DNA from: Brassica napus
Taxonomy: Eukaryota > Streptophyta > Magnoliopsida > Brassicales > Brassicaceae
Assembly: GCF_020379485.1 (NCBI RefSeq)
Contig: NC_063436.1
Span: 26,410,423 to 26,474,422 of the forward strand
DNA length: 64,000 nt
Direction of reading: 5' to 3'
Positions 1-12,979 of the stretch are shown here, one piece after another (the stretch's first letter is position 1; each line of letters begins with the position of its first letter). The notes under the pieces are model-generated. The model saw nothing but the letters and a program-made list of their open reading frames with translations. It was not told the DNA's origin and searched no databases. The translations under genes and the position numbers were made by a program.

Positions 1-12
1 TGAGATCAAAAC

Positions 13-1137
13 CTGTTTTGCGAAGTTCAGACCAGCTTCTCGGAACGCCTTCTGTACTTCCAGTAGTCCATTTCTAGTTTCAGGAGTGCCTCCACTCTAA
101 GAAACACATAAGAAACTTAGTCATACTCGCCAAAGCGTCACGTAAACAGCTAGTGCACACTGCTGAATAAAGTACACACCTTTGAGATGACAATTACTAA
201 AGTTGAAGCAAGCTCTGGCCCAAGTTGTGCAATCTGATGATCTATTCCAGCAGGGTCGGTGTTGTCAATGAATCTTATCTATCAACAGTCAAAAGTAAAA
301 AACAGTCTTAAAGAGCAATGGAGAAAGAAAGAAAGAAGCAAGCTTTCAAATATAGTACCCAACAAGTTTGAATCTCTCAATCAAAAAAGAGTAAGAACAG
401 TGTTCAATACCTTCAATGGAGGATTATCAGGAGCCAAGGCCTCAGCAACAAACTGAGGACCAAGAGCAGAACCACCAATCCCCACAGAAAGAATCTGAGT
501 AAAACGAGGAGAAGACGGTGGCTTGATCTGCAATGTACAAACCAAAACTGATTCTAAATAGCAAAAGCAAAAACAAGACTCAAACAAATGTGAGATCAAA
601 CAAACACCAAACCTTGCCAGCAATTATATCGTCAGCGAAACTACAGATCGAGTCAAGAGTGTTCTCAATCAACGTCTTCAAAGTAGGCTTTGGGACAAGA
701 CTAGAGTTCCTAAGCCAGTAGTGTCCAACCATCCTCCCTTCGTCTGGATTCGCTATAGACCCTTTCTCAAGCTCGTCCATGGCCTTGAACGCGGCTTTGA
801 ACCTATGCTCCATGTCGACCACAAACTCATCGGTGAATCCGACGCGGCTGACGTCGAGATACAGCCCGAGGTCCTTCTGCTGGTACAGCCAATCTAGGTA
901 CCGCTTCCAGAGCGCATCTGGATCTTTGATAAGCTCCTTCTTGGCGGCGGTGGCGGCGTCCGTGTGAGAAATGTCGGAGCGAGAAGCGGAGAGAGTCAAC
1001 GGTAGGTGGGTGGGTTTGGAGGTGTGTGGGAAAGAGAAGGAGTCTCCTCCTCTTGTCGGCGGCGCCGACAATGCTTTGACGGAGAGGGTTTTGGACGGTT
1101 TGAGAGAGGAAGAGAAGAGGCCTGAGAGAGAGGCCAT
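13..1137 (-). CDS. PGI1: Glucose-6-phosphate isomerase, chloroplastic (5' part)
   Basis: This is the N-terminal part of plastid phosphoglucose isomerase, which interconverts fructose-6-phosphate and glucose-6-phosphate on the way to starch. Four coding exons are visible on the minus strand (613-1137, 411-527, 180-278, 13-96). They have GT-AG borders, all in phase 0, giving 275 residues; the rest lies beyond the left edge. The family's full length is about 613. The first 50 or so residues are Ser/Ala/Thr-rich and basic, as in a plastid transit peptide. The isomerase signature begins in exon 2 ([18 protein letters not shown]) and continues in exon 3 ([11 protein letters not shown]) and exon 4 (SGGTPETRN), the phosphosugar-binding Ser/Thr segment. 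The start is the first ATG of the long frame, preceded by a CT-rich leader. No lesion is seen in the visible part. Confidence 0.95.
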
Positions 1138-1327
1138 GCTTTGGGGACAGCGATGTTTACGAGAGAAGAGTGAGAGAAGAGGTTTTTATTCAGACAGGGT
1201 ATCTTTTTGTGTGTGTTTGTGACTCTTTTGATATTTGGAGGAACCAATGAACAGAGGTGGTCGAGAAAGAGTTTTGTCCTTTGGTGGAAGTGAACGGTTC
1301 TGCTTAGATTACGATTTAAGGAGCTAA
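1138..1327. other. 5' leader and proximal promoter of PGI1
   Basis: This short stretch upstream of the minus-strand isomerase holds a pyrimidine-rich leader (read on the minus strand, TCTTCTCTCAC-type repeats near 1150-1190). It ends where a Helitron terminus begins. I see no clear TATA box. The close insertion limits how much native promoter remains. Confidence 0.4.
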
Positions 1328-1370
1328 CTAGATATTGACCCGCGTTTCAACGCGGTTATATTTTTTTTCA
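1328..1370 (-). mobile_element. Helitron 3' terminus, truncated or non-autonomous copy
   Basis: Read on the minus strand the sequence ends with a GC-rich hairpin (CCGCG, six-base loop, CGCGG; plus positions 1340-1355), then GTCAATATCTAG, followed by a host T. A hairpin about ten bases before CTRR, with insertion next to T, is the classical Helitron 3' end. It resembles the second terminus at 35539. The element would extend to higher coordinates. The 5' end was not found, so its length is unknown, and no coding sequence is seen. Inference rests on terminus structure only. Confidence 0.55.
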
Positions 1371-2045
1371 TTTTAGTTATAAAATCGATAATCAAAATTA
1401 TTGTTAATTCAAAATATTAGATTAGATATTTGCTTGTTTGGATTTGTGTCACTATTGCGGAAACATTTATGGCTGAGAAATTTAGTCTAAACCGATGGAT
1501 CATGTCCTGTTTGACTTGCGGATCGATTTATTTTAAAAATATGAATTGCGAGTGCGGTTAAAATTATTTTAGGCGGGACATGTACCACCAACCCGCAAAT
1601 TTCTAAAAATATTTTCGTTGAAATATATTAAATATTACAAATATTTATATTATTTTGATTTTAAATATATTAGTTAAATAATTTTAAGCTAAATAATTAA
1701 AATATATATTTTATATTTAATAATACTGGCAGATCCTGCTGGTTACCAACATTTTTTTGCGGGTTATGCGGTTACAAATTTGTTACTTTGCAAATTACGC
1801 GGATCAAGTTTTATCCTCAACCCATTCCTAAGATCAATCTTACCCGATTTTGTAACAATCATTATATATGTTGATAATTAAGATTTATTGTAACGAATAT
1901 ATAATCTATTCTTTTAATTTAGGTTTCATAGCCTTTACAAATATCCATAAATGAATAAGCTTCAGATGATTTTTTTAATTTGAACGTTTGAGGTGTTGTT
2001 GTGAACTTGTGATTAGAAAAATGCAATCGAGCGTTGTCTATATAT
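1371..2045. other. AT-rich intergenic DNA, probable Helitron body
   Basis: No coding sequence is seen. Around 1490-1830 there are scattered degenerate words (TTGCGGATCGATTTA, GGCGGGACATG, ACCCGCAAATTT, GCGGGTTATGCGGTTAC) of the kind common in crucifer repetitive DNA. It may be the interior of the Helitron ending at 1328. Confidence 0.4.
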
Positions 2046-2048
2046 AAT

Positions 2049-2332
2049 GGGGGTGATTGGTTGGGCTGTAGAAAGTGACTTTAGCTTTAATTTTCATCTA
2101 CAACCTTAAATACTACCAATCATGCTTTATCTTGGTTTTTAAAGCTACAACCAAAAAATTAAAACTACAGCAAAAACACACAAAAAATGGCTGTAAACAT
2201 CTTATTTTCTAAAGCCCCATTTTTTTAGCTGTAGAAAATTTTAAAGCTACATCATTTAAAGCTAAATCAAAAATCCTACAGACAAAATATTAAAGTAAAT
2301 TTTCTACAATTACAACCCAACCAATCACCCCC
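2049..2332. mobile_element. PIF/Harbinger-type MITE (284 bp)
   Basis: Imperfect terminal inverted repeats of about 30 bp bound this short element: it begins GGGGGTGATTGGTTGGG and ends CCCAACCAATCACCCCC. It is flanked by the 3-bp direct repeat AAT (2046-2048 and 2333-2335). Three-base target duplications and G-rich termini fit PIF/Harbinger MITEs. Internally it repeats variants of AAAGCTACA and CTACAACC, which adds to the self-complementarity. There is no coding capacity. Confidence 0.75.
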
Positions 2333-2335
2333 AAT

Positions 2336-3531
2336 GTTTATGGTTAGGTTTGCTGTAGCTTAAGGATTCCTTATTATGTGGGATAATATTTTGTAATCTT
2401 CGAGGCTATCATCGAATTCTAATTGTTTTTTAAATAGTTTGCTATTAATTATTAGTAAATAGATTGTTATCTTCGAGGCTATTTTTAAGTCTAACAAAGA
2501 ATCAATCAACTTAGATTCAGTTAACATATAGCACAAAAATAAGGCGTAAAAAGAGTTAGCGTATCTAGTCTGTTATAGAAGCAAAGAGGAACCAAACATA
2601 TACATGTTCTTTGTGTGCTGATATGATGTCGATAAGAAAAAAATATAAATAAACTTAGAGCAAAGTTTCATCTATAGTAAAAGAGGTCCAAGTGAGAGTT
2701 ATTGTATGTGCTAATAAATTAAAAAAAATACAATCGGTCTACTTTAATTTTAATAGAACATAATTCGTTTGGTTTACTTATAATAGAGTAGATTGTTGGT
2801 TTAATTTAAGTTGTCCGGTTTTAATGTAATAATAGTGTCTAATATAATTATATTGTAACTAACTCAGATATGGTCCAAAAATTAAGTAATATAGTAACAA
2901 ACTTGAAACAGTCCAAAACTTAAATGACAACTTTAATGGTAGATAAATTTAGGACTCTATTTTAATAGAGTAGATGCTATACGACTATACCAATGCTCCA
3001 ATATCTATCTTTACCTTTGGCATCATATTCTATTTTGACATATGGCCCGCCATTTAGAATATTTGGTAATAAACTAACGCTTGAGTTCCACTTAAAACAA
3101 AAATTGTGGAGGTGGTGGTTGTAGTAGACCAATGATTTGTGATTTTCTATTTGGTATTGATATTTTTTGTGAATGTGACCTATGGTTGATTAGTAGAGTC
3201 AAGGTTCCCTGGAAAACTTTAGCATTGTAAAACCGTTTGTCCCCCAATTATATTACCATGTCAAGAAATCGATTTATCGATATGAAGAGTACTTAAAGAT
3301 CTATGGGGAATAGTAGTTAAACAAGCGTGAAGAGATTCATAAGTGGGTTTGAGAATAGGATTTGAGATTTCGGATTTTCAAATCGGTTCTGGAAAATATC
3401 TGATAATGGATATAGAAAAATTATATTCATATAGGATCCAATAGACTTTCGGACCAAACCGAGTCAGTTCCAGTTTCGGGTTGGTTGATAATTACTTTTT
3501 AATGACAATTACTTTCTAATAAAAATAATAT
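2336..3531. other. Intergenic DNA without recognised genes
   Basis: This is AT-rich sequence with no plausible open frame. Words such as TTTAATAGAGTAGAT recur at about 2740-2970, and 3360-3480 contains degenerate GGTTC/CGGAC-type words common in crucifer intergenic repeats. I cannot assign it to a family. Confidence 0.4.
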
Positions 3532-4218
3532 ATATATTTATAATGTGCAAAAAAAACAAATTACAAACAAATTGATGTGGTCAAGTGAAATGAATTACAA
3601 ATAATGTGAAAAGAATTACAGATGAGTAATCTGGTATCTTAAATAAGTTATGGTTTAAACATGTATCTGATCGGTTTGAGTAAGATACACGAGTATTCAT
3701 TACAATACATATCAGATAAACAGACTAGGTGAGAGTAGGGTGGATGAGTTCCAAGCCGAGATCAAAGTGCTATAATGTCTAACTTGAAGAGGTAATGCGG
3801 ACTCACCCTTTATTTGATTTTGGAGTAGGTTTAAGCTCCTATGATGTTAGCTGCTCAATCGTGTTAATCGTGCACATTATATATATTTATAATGTGCAAA
3901 AAAAACATATTACAAACAAATTGATGTGGTCTAGTGAAATGAATTACAAATAATGTGAAAAGAATTACAGATGAGTAATCTGGTATCTTAAATAAGTTAT
4001 GGTTTAAACATGTATCTGATCGGTTTGAGTAAGATACACGAGTATTCATTACAATACATATCAGATAAACAGACTAGGTGAGAGTAGGGTGGATGAGTTC
4101 CAAGCCGAGATCAAAGTGCTATAATGTCTAACTTGAAGAGGTAATGCGGACTCACCCTTTATTTGATTTTGGAGTAGGTTTAAGCTCCTATGATGTTAGC
4201 TGCTCAATCGTGTTAATC
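3532..4218. repeat. Direct tandem duplication, period 349 bp
   Basis: Two copies of the same roughly 338-bp unit (3532-3869 and 3881-4218) lie head to tail. They differ by only a few substitutions, for example CAAATTAC versus CATATTAC and GGTCAAGTG versus GGTCTAGTG near the left end. Both copies end GTGCTATAATG...GTGTTAATC. The joint at about 3868-3895 contains a small palindrome (TGCACATTAT, spacer, ATAATGTGCA). No coding frame is convincing; a short minus-strand frame inside it is not. High identity suggests a recent duplication or an assembly artefact. Confidence 0.85.
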
Positions 4219-5554
4219 AGATGTTACTTATGTTAATAAGAGGAAGTAAACCATGTTTAATCAAATGCATACATAACGGGTTTACAAGTAGTAGAGTCTA
4301 ATAGTCCCAATACTTACATAATCATTTACTCTTCCTTTTTTGTTACTCAAAGACTTTTTCCAAGTAAATTGCAACGTTGAGAATCAAATCAGGAGCGGTA
4401 AAATAAATAGTTATAGAAAACATGTATATGGCCGAGAGATAGTTTGAGACGGCTAGGAATATTATGACTCACACGATAATAAGGCGCAACTGAAACACCA
4501 TTAATGCGACTGGAGTCATCATGTGGGGAGAGTGCATAGAGAGCACAGCTTCATACAACTGTGTTGAGCCAGCACCAACAACAATGTACTGGTCTTATGT
4601 TACAACCCACCAACCTTATGCACCGACTCTCTCTAGTCCTGTGGTTAGTTATCTTTTCTGTTGTGTCCGTCCTGTGTTAGGTTAAGCCGAGTATTGTTTA
4701 GCTGTTCTATTTTTTTTTTCCAATTCTTGTTTTCTATGTGATTCTGTCAAAAAAAAATGATAATAATATTTTAACATTTTTACTAAAAAAAAAAAAATTA
4801 TGCACCCTCAGTTCCGCACATACAATCTCTTAGCCAAGCTCTGGTTTAAGAAACCAGCAAAGGTTCTCGTTGTTATCTGAAAAATAGCCGAGAGATTTCC
4901 CATTCCAGGTATCACAATAGTTGTCATCTCACCCATTTCCCATTCCATACGGATAATGTGTCAAGAAGAGCTGTGGGAGTCCTTTGTCAGTGTGGTGATT
5001 GCATAATCTCGACTCCTTTTAACTTCCGACCCCATTTTTATCATTCTCCTACATCTCAACATTGATGCGCTAATGATAAAATTCTGAGTTTATAATCGCA
5101 TAAAATTGTTAGGTCATTCGCATCAAAATTGTCAAGCTTTCACCAAGAAAATAATATTTAATTATAAAATACTGCAAAACTTTAAAATTTACGATTTCTT
5201 AATTATTAAATTTTTTTTTATGTGAGAGATTCTAATTTAAAAATTTCCAGTGAGTTATATTACATAACAACCGACTTAGCATAATATGTATAGAAAAACA
5301 AAAAAAAAAAGAAGATAAAACTGATGAAACTTAAAGAACATTTTCTGAACTAGCAAAAATATAGGTTTAAGAAGAAATTGATTTTTAGTTAAAAGTATAT
5401 AAATGGTATGCATATAGTCACCTAAATTAGTATACTTTTCGGTGTGAAATAAGTTAAATCATTTATTATTATTTATTATCGTTACCTTTTAGCAGGCGCA
5501 AATCAATGGTCATATTCATTTACAGATTAGATCAAAAATCAAAAATAAACAGAA
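4219..5554. other. Intergenic DNA and distal MOS1 upstream region
   Basis: No gene is seen. The stretch is AT-rich, with homopolymer A/T runs at 4708-4800 and 5205-5315. The last part (about 5555 onward) grades into the pyrimidine-rich leader of the next gene. Confidence 0.4.
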
Positions 5555-6326
5555 AAAAAAAAAGAAGCTGAGTAAAACCGTGCAGCCCTGAACTTCGACG
5601 CTTTCTCGTCTTTCAACCAATCCGTTCAACGCTAAGCTTCATCCCTCACTTTCTCCACAGATCCTTCGTTTCATCCTTCATCTCCCTTTCTTAGATTCCA
5701 TCGATCACCCAACAGAACCTCCGATCTGCCCCCGTTACTGTTGGATTCTCACGATTTCTAGGGTTTGCGAGGTGCCCCCAAGGTATTCGATTTTTTTTTG
5801 TTCAGTTATTTCTATTCTTCCCAATCTCGTACCGTATTTAATGCGATTAGTGACGAGGCTGTAGAATCTTCAGACTACTAAGTTTGTGTGTCCTTTCGTG
5901 GAGTTTGATTGACATTGGTGAATGCATTTTGTATGGTGTTGATTGGTGTTTATGATGAACTTTGGTTGTTTGTTTTAAATTGCTTCATTTTTAGAAAGTT
6001 TTCGACTTTTTTGAAATCTATAGCTCCTGATTCGTCAAGCAGGTGGTAATTAGAATTTGTGTTTCGTGTTGGGGAACTTGAACTTGTATAGGCGTGTTAG
6101 AACTCGTAGTCTGAGTTATTCTGTCTCTGCATTTAGCTCAGTTTGATATCTGCATGATATTTGTTTGCTTTTTTGTGTAATTTGGTTGATTTTAACTGAA
6201 GATATATGCTAATTAGTCAAGGTTTATTCTTTGTGATTTGAGCTTGAAGTTTCATTAGTGAACCTAATCCTGCATGTGACTTACAGGTTTCAAAAGGGGT
6301 ACTTGGATCCTGTAGCTGCTTAAATA

Positions 6327-9300
6327 ATGACCTCTAGCACGACAGGAGATCGAAGGTTTTTATTCTGCTCTTTATAGTTTGTCTTTGTTATGAATTTTTC
6401 TATGTTTTATTACTGGGTTATGTTTTTTCGGAGGGTGAAAACAGAGTGAATTTTCTTCCTCTTTCAATCGCTTTGCTTTTTTCGTAGTGCCTGCGTGATA
6501 TTCACTTTGATGTGGCCTTGATATGAAACACTTGTTTCGGATTTTCTCTATTCCAACTACTGTTAAAATAAAATCACTATATGTGAAAACTCTGTGTCTG
6601 GTCTGGCTTTTCTTTCCTTGAAAGAGCTTGCTTGTTCGTCTTGTCTCGCGTCATTGTTTGCAAGCTTTAATACCAAATTGCCTTTTCTGGATAAATTAGC
6701 AGATGGGGTACTACAAGAAGAAGTGGCATGACTATATTGGGAAAGGTTGCTGTTCCGAAACCGATTAATTTACCAAGCCAAAGGTATTTGATGAACGCAT
6801 GATAATATTTAATCTTAATATATATATTATTTCGTTCCTGAATACTTCTCTTCTGAATTCAAGGCTAGAGAATCAAGGCCTTGACCCGAATGTGGAAATT
6901 GTTCCAAAGTAAGTTTTTACCTGTTTCAGATGCTATTTCTCACTCTTATCTGTAGTCAAGTTTTAGACATTTCAGTTTTCTTCTCGGTATCTATTTCAGG
7001 GGAACTCTTAGTTGGGGCAGTAAATCACCACTTAATGCGTGGGGGACATCATCGCTGTCACCACGAACTGAAAGTGGTCCTGGTTCACCAAGCCACCTTA
7101 GTAATCGCCCTTCTTCTGGAGGAAGTGTCACTCGACCTTCAACTGCGGACAGTGACAAAGCGCATGATTCTTCTTCTACTGCATGGGATTCAAACTCCCG
7201 GCCTTCATCAGCATCCGGGGTGTTTCCATCTAATCAGGCATCAGTTGCACTACAACGTCCACATAGTGCAGACACGAGACCTGGAAGTTCCCACTTATCA
7301 CGATTTGCTGAATCCGTGTCAGAGACTTCTGCAACATGGGGTCAACATGTATGGTTCTTCTCTTTAAAAATGGTGTCTATTATTCATCTGACTCTGTGGA
7401 GCATCAGCTTAATCCTTTTTTTGTATCCTTACATCTGTTGAGCGCCATGTTTGTGGGACAGGGAATGGTAGTAACTTTTCTGGACTAACGGTCGATATCC
7501 AATCTGAATAGAATTATAACTGCTGGATATATCATTCGTCTTTGCTCTGGAAACACAAAATAGGATGCTAAATTTGTCAAATTTAGGTCACTTATATGTT
7601 CTCCTAGAGAAATAGTTTGTAGTGCGTAAGATGATCTGGAAACCTGGTGGCGCATTTTCTGGTTGGTAAAATGGAATTTGATGGAAGTGTTTACATGATT
7701 ATTTTGAAAATTTCCATGTCATCAAGTATTTTTTATGTAGGATAGCTTTGTACACTTACCTAACTTTTTGTGCAGTCTGCACTGAAATTTATCTTTACTC
7801 CTCAAGATTTCTCACCATTTTTTACAGGGCGATACTCCAGCAAAAAAGGATGGATTTTCTTTGACTTCTGGAGATTTTCCTTCTCTTGGTACTGAAAAAG
7901 AAAGCACTGAAAAGAGCGCAATGCCACAAGGTATCATCTGTAAACAGTAGAGAATGTGTCACTAAAATATTATAATACAATCAGCAGTTTCTATGTAAAG
8001 GAGGAGAAAATAAATGTTTCAGTTTGTACCGAATTCTATCTCATACTCGCCGTCCTTGCTGTGTAAAGAGTGACGTTAGCAAACACAGTTTCGTTTTGCA
8101 ACAATGTTAAAACCTTAAGGGACTGGGTTTTCTGGCTTGCTGTTTGTTGAACACTCTTATGATCTTATATGACCTCTTAGTACGTGCCCCTCGAGGGTTT
8201 TAGAATTACCTAGATATAGTGTGATCTGATTTTAGGGAGTGAATACGTTAGACACTGCTCTTAGAAACTACGATTTTGCAGATGCTGGACCTGGAACTCG
8301 TCCTGCATCTTCGTCTGGAAGATCTGCGGAAGAGCGCGGTGTGGATTGCACACAAGGTTCTTAGTTTCAAACCTTTTTTATGTTTGGCATTTCATTTCTA
8401 TAGTTACTTTTGTTCCCATGATTTCTTCTTACTTCTTTATTCCCCTTACATATTTTTAGTGAATGTTCTCTTGGGAACTTTGTCTGACCATATCTTGATT
8501 TCTATATGCAGAAGCTAATGTACGGAATGGAGATGACAGTGCCTGGAGAAGAGATAATCAACCATACAGTGAAAATGAATCTAGATATTGTAGAGAGGAA
8601 GGGCAATTGGACTCCCGTGGTTTACAACCTTATCCCAATGCGAATTTCCCTCATCAATATGATGCTTGGCGAGGTCCTCCAGTAAATAATCATCAAGGTG
8701 GAAGCTGGTACAGAGGGAACCAACCTTATGGTCCCCCAATGGGTCCTGGGGGATTTCATGTGGATCCTTTTCCGTTTTATCCTACGCAAGTTCCACCTGT
8801 TCCTGGACATGAGACTGGTCCTCGGGGTAATCACGCTATTAATGAAAAGATGTTCAGGCCTCCAATCCTTGACCCTTATGTCCACCCAAGACCTGGGTTT
8901 TATCATGGTCCAGTGCCACGTGAAGGCTACTATGGTCCTCCCATGGGGTATGGCGGTCCTAACAACAGAGACCTGCCTTTTGCAGGGAGGCCTGCTGGTC
9001 CTCATGCTTATCACCAGCACCCTGGCCAAGGTAGATATGATACGTCTGCAAGTTCAGTGGCTTTGGAACGGAATGAGCCATCACATTCTCAAGAAAGACA
9101 ATACAAGATTCTCTTAAAGCCCCAAGATGGGAGGTTAAAGGAAGATGAAGCAAAGCGGGAAGAATTTCTAGGAAATAGGCCCTCGACTGCAGAGAAAGTA
9201 GCTCCACACATGCAAACTTCAAAAAACAACAGGAGAGTAAACAACAATGAGACAAGTGGTGAGGTACAACCAATTACGGTAGAAAATGCTGCCCGCGAAG

Positions 9301-12198
9301 ATCCCAGTTTGATTCAGAAAATAGAGGGCTTAAATGCAAAAACTACACTCAATTCTGGGACCTCTGCAAATAAAGTTTCAACAAGAATGCCTCGAAGTGG
9401 TCATGCAAGTGATAGTCAGAACTCATTACCCTATAAACAAGTTGATCCTGCCACCAACAAAAGCGCCGAGCTGGCAGCTATTAGTGGAACTACCATATCC
9501 AGGTCTGTTATTATTTGGTCAGTAACGTTTTGGCGGGTTATGCTATCCTTCATTCGGAAAATGTTGATGTTAGTAGTACCTACAGGAGATCTACTCAACA
9601 GACTCAAGGTGGAGCTGATCATCAGGCCAAACAAAGAGTGAACAGCGGAGGCAATGATGGTTGGCGGAAGACAGCTGTTATGTCAGGCTCCTCTGCTGTA
9701 ACTTTAGCTCCAAACCCAGAAAGATTTGCTGAGATAAATGTAGGTGACACGCTGGACACCGATTCCATCGGGAAGCCTGGGTCTGGAATATCTGTGGAGC
9801 CAAACGACAACCAGGTATAAACTGGTTCATGTGATTGTAATTGCTGTACTTGTTTCTATAATTTGTTGCCATCCTTTTGTGGTTATACTGAGTGTTTGAC
9901 ATGTTCTCTTAAAAGCGTACTACAATGAGAGAGTTAGCCAGACAGCGTGCTCAACAGAGGCAAAAAGAGGAGGAAGAAAGAGCAAGAGATCAGCGGGCTA
10001 AGGCTCTTGCTAAACTAGAAGAATTGAACAGACGTTCCCAACTGGCTGGGGAGGGTTCAGTCAAGAACTTGGAAGCTGCGCACAATGCTTCTACCCCTGA
10101 CATGCCAGAAGTTCCTCTGTCACATTCACCTGCATCACGGGAGAAGAAGACCACTGTTACAGCTGAAGATTCTATAGAAGTCACTGAAGATTCAGGAAAA
10201 ACGTTACTGCCTTCACCAGAAGATGCAAATAATGAAGGCTCTACTCAACATGATAACCCTCCACGTCACCATGATGGCGCTGCCTCAAAACAGAAACGCT
10301 TGGGTTATAAGCAGAAGCAAAATATCGTATTTGAGAAAAAAATGGCGGGGAGCCCTTTCTCTGAAGCTACCACAGAGGTGGTTGATGTTGTTCCACCTCC
10401 TGAGGTGTCAAACGAAGGTGTTCTAGGTCATAACTCAGTCATGCCAGCAGCGTCAAGCGTTTCAACTGAGTCAACTAACACGAAAAGAAAAAATAACAGG
10501 AATGGTAAGAAAAAGCACAGGGCTGAGGAGACGACAGCAATGAACCCGACAAGAGCTACCGTTGGAAAAGATTCAAAATCCGGAGATGAGTCAACTGAGA
10601 TTGGTAGGGAAAGGGCACCAGAAATGGAGTTTGGGTCTCTTTCAGTCCCAAGCTTGGATATTAAAGTGTCTGGTAATTCGTCTGACCAAATCAGTTCCTT
10701 CACGAATGAAGAGTCGCAAAGCAGAGTAAAACACAACTGGAAATCTCAGCACTTGCGTAGGAATCCAAGAAACTCAGTGGGAAATAAGCCTGCAGAGAAA
10801 TTTTCTGGTAGCAGTACTGTTATTTGGGCCCCGGTACATCCACAGCATAAAGCTGATATCTCCACAGATGCAGGCAGTCAGAAAACTGTTCCTGAGTTTA
10901 GCACCTCTTCGAAGAGTCAGCATCAAGGGCAGACTAGTTCTAAAAGCAAAAGAGTGGAGATGGAGAGATATGTAGCAAAGCCCATAGTAAAAGAAATGGC
11001 TGAGCAAAGCGTCAGTAAGAATCCAATAACGACTGCCCCAGAAATGACAGAAAATGTTCTGCAAAAAGAAAACTGTGGGGGTGAAGGTACAGGAATTCTC
11101 CAACCTTCTGGTTCAACTGCGGGGAAAGCTGGGTCTCCTTCAAAGTCAAGACATGGGAATGGTATGCAGGGCAAGCATGGTAGAGATCATGGATCATCGC
11201 ACCAGCGAGGTTCTGTAGCTTCTACCAAAGCTTTGGAGGATGGACAATTCCGTGGAACAATGAACTATCACAGAAATAACCAAACTGAACAAATTGCTGT
11301 AGGCTCTTCTAAGGATCACACCACATGTAATCCTGATGGATGGAACGATGGCTGGTATATGCCTCCTGAAACGCATTCCTCTGCGGCTGAAGAAGTAGAA
11401 GCAAATGGTCCTGGAACCGTTGCTGTTGGAAAAGATCAGGGAATGAGCATTCACGGTAAGCAGCATGCTTCCAGAAGCAACAAGGATGGAGGAAGTAACT
11501 ATAGCGACCCTAGAAAAGCGAATAAGAGGGATCCCAGTAAAGCTCATATGCAGCAGTCTGGACATGGGGTAGGTCAACAAGATCTGCCTGTTGCTTCAAA
11601 AGAAAGTCGTGGCCCTGAGGATCATGTGTCGCACACAGCTGTTAACTCTAATGTTAATAGGGGAGGTAACCATGGTGGTCGTGAATACACGAGAGACAAA
11701 ACTTATGTATCTCAGAAAAGGGATGTTGCTGGATACGGACATCAAAGATTTGCTTCAGAACAGAAAATGACATCAGCTGATACACCAGCCCAGACTCAAA
11801 ACCGATCTACCACTAAGGAGGTCCAGGGTGAGCATCATCCGAACAGCATGTTCCAAAAGAACACAGACCATAGTCATCGGTTTGGAAGAGGGCATCATGA
11901 CTCACAAGGAGGTTGGGGCTCATCGGCGCAAGAGAATATGAACCACCATCACCATCAGAGGCCAGCTTCAAACAGAGATAGACAGAAGCAGAATCTGCAT
12001 TACGAATACAAGCATGTTGGCTCACATACTCATGATGGAGAACAACAATTTAAAGACGGATCTCAGGCAGAAGGTCCACCAAGATACAGGGAGAAAGGAC
12101 AGGGCCAGCAAAGGCATGGTGGACAAAAGATGTACCAACAGCAAAGGGGTAGTGCTGGGAGAAACACCGGTCATGGATTAACAGATGAGAGGAACTAA
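6327..12198 (+). CDS. MOS1: MODIFIER OF SNC1 1 (MOS1), BAT2-domain protein
   Basis: MOS1 is a large, mostly disordered nuclear protein that in Arabidopsis modulates expression of the immune receptor gene SNC1 and affects cell-cycle genes. Nine coding exons can be read: 6327-6355, 6703-6783, 6864-6908, 7000-7348, 7828-7930, 8282-8356, 8512-9502, 9586-9814 and 9916-12198. Phases agree and sum to 1,394 residues, close to the usual length of about 1,410. The N-terminal BAT2 region holds RRSGMTILGKVAVPKPINLP and KGTLSWGS. Exon 7 of the list encodes a Pro/Gly/Tyr/His-rich segment. A charged coiled coil starts near residue 638 (MRELARQRAQQRQKEEEERA), and the C-terminus is Gln/His/Gly-rich. An untranslated first exon (about 5560-5782) and a leader intron (5783-6286) precede the start, which is the first ATG of exon 2. 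The intron at 9503-9585 is only 83 bp. Confidence 0.95.
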
Positions 12199-12788
12199 GA
12201 TTTGGCATCTATGTTATTATAGATAGTAGTAAGAGCTGCGTAGCTGAGGCCTGTTGCATTTTGAGATATGGCCATTGAAGGAAGCTATTATTTTGTAGGG
12301 CAGGGGCATAGCCTTTAGGTGCCTGCCAAAGGAGGAGGATTCTGAGGACGTATTGGCAGATAACAAAGTCTATGCTCGAGGGTCGTGTTATTATGTATGT
12401 CAGTCACTTATTTGAATATGCATCTCATCAAACTTTAGCCTTTTGGTGTTACATTTGCTGGCAGTTGGACTGACCTGTTTTGTTAAGCCGTTGCTGGTTG
12501 TGTTGTTTGTTTCTCTTTTTGTTGTCGGAGTATGTGAACCATTTAACATGACCTACTTTTCTTTTGAATTCAATTCCTTTTTTCTTAGAAGTTGAAAGAT
12601 AACATTTTGCTACCGATATATACATATGGAACAATCCTTGAGCAATTAGCAATTCTAAAGTCTCAAAATTATGCAAAATTGTTTAAATCATTTGTTAGTA
12701 ATGAGAAATGACTAAATAGTTTCACAAAATTTTGTTGGGAAAGTATATTAAATAATCAAATCATTACACACAACAATAATTAGATGGG
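12199..12788. other. MOS1 3' UTR and intergenic spacer
   Basis: This is the 3' UTR after the MOS1 stop followed by AT-rich spacer. No gene is seen. Confidence 0.5.
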
Positions 12789-12791
12789 TAA

Positions 12792-12979
12792 GAGCATCTC
12801 CAACACAACTATTTCCAACTCCATTCCATATTTTATTTTGAAATAAAAAAAAATAGAATGGGAAATGAAGTGACAAAAAAATAAAAACATTACTCTATGG
12901 AATAATCATTTTATTTTTTTATTTATTACTCTATTTTCTCAGTTTTGTAATAAAGTACCGAGCGAGGTTGGAGATGACC
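12792..12979. mobile_element. MITE with TAA target duplication (188 bp)
   Basis: The termini GAGCATCTCCAAC (12792-12804) and GTTGGAGATGACC (12967-12979) are near-perfect inverted repeats flanked by TAA on both sides (12789-12791, 12980-12982). This terminal word is widespread in crucifer genomes and fits a PIF/Harbinger-type miniature element. The interior is A/T-rich and non-coding. It sits about 300 bp upstream of the NBR1 start, so it is part of that gene's upstream region. Confidence 0.75.

Noticed and set aside
4740..4800. A/T homopolymer runs as candidate element ends or matrix attachment sites
   Set aside because: Such runs are common in this AT-rich DNA and no paired structure or duplication was found.
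8622..9029. Long open frames opposite and overlapping MOS1 (also 10428-10736, 11194-11580)
   Set aside because: They lie on shadow frames of the MOS1 exons and have no recognised content, while the MOS1 frame closes in phase over nine exons.
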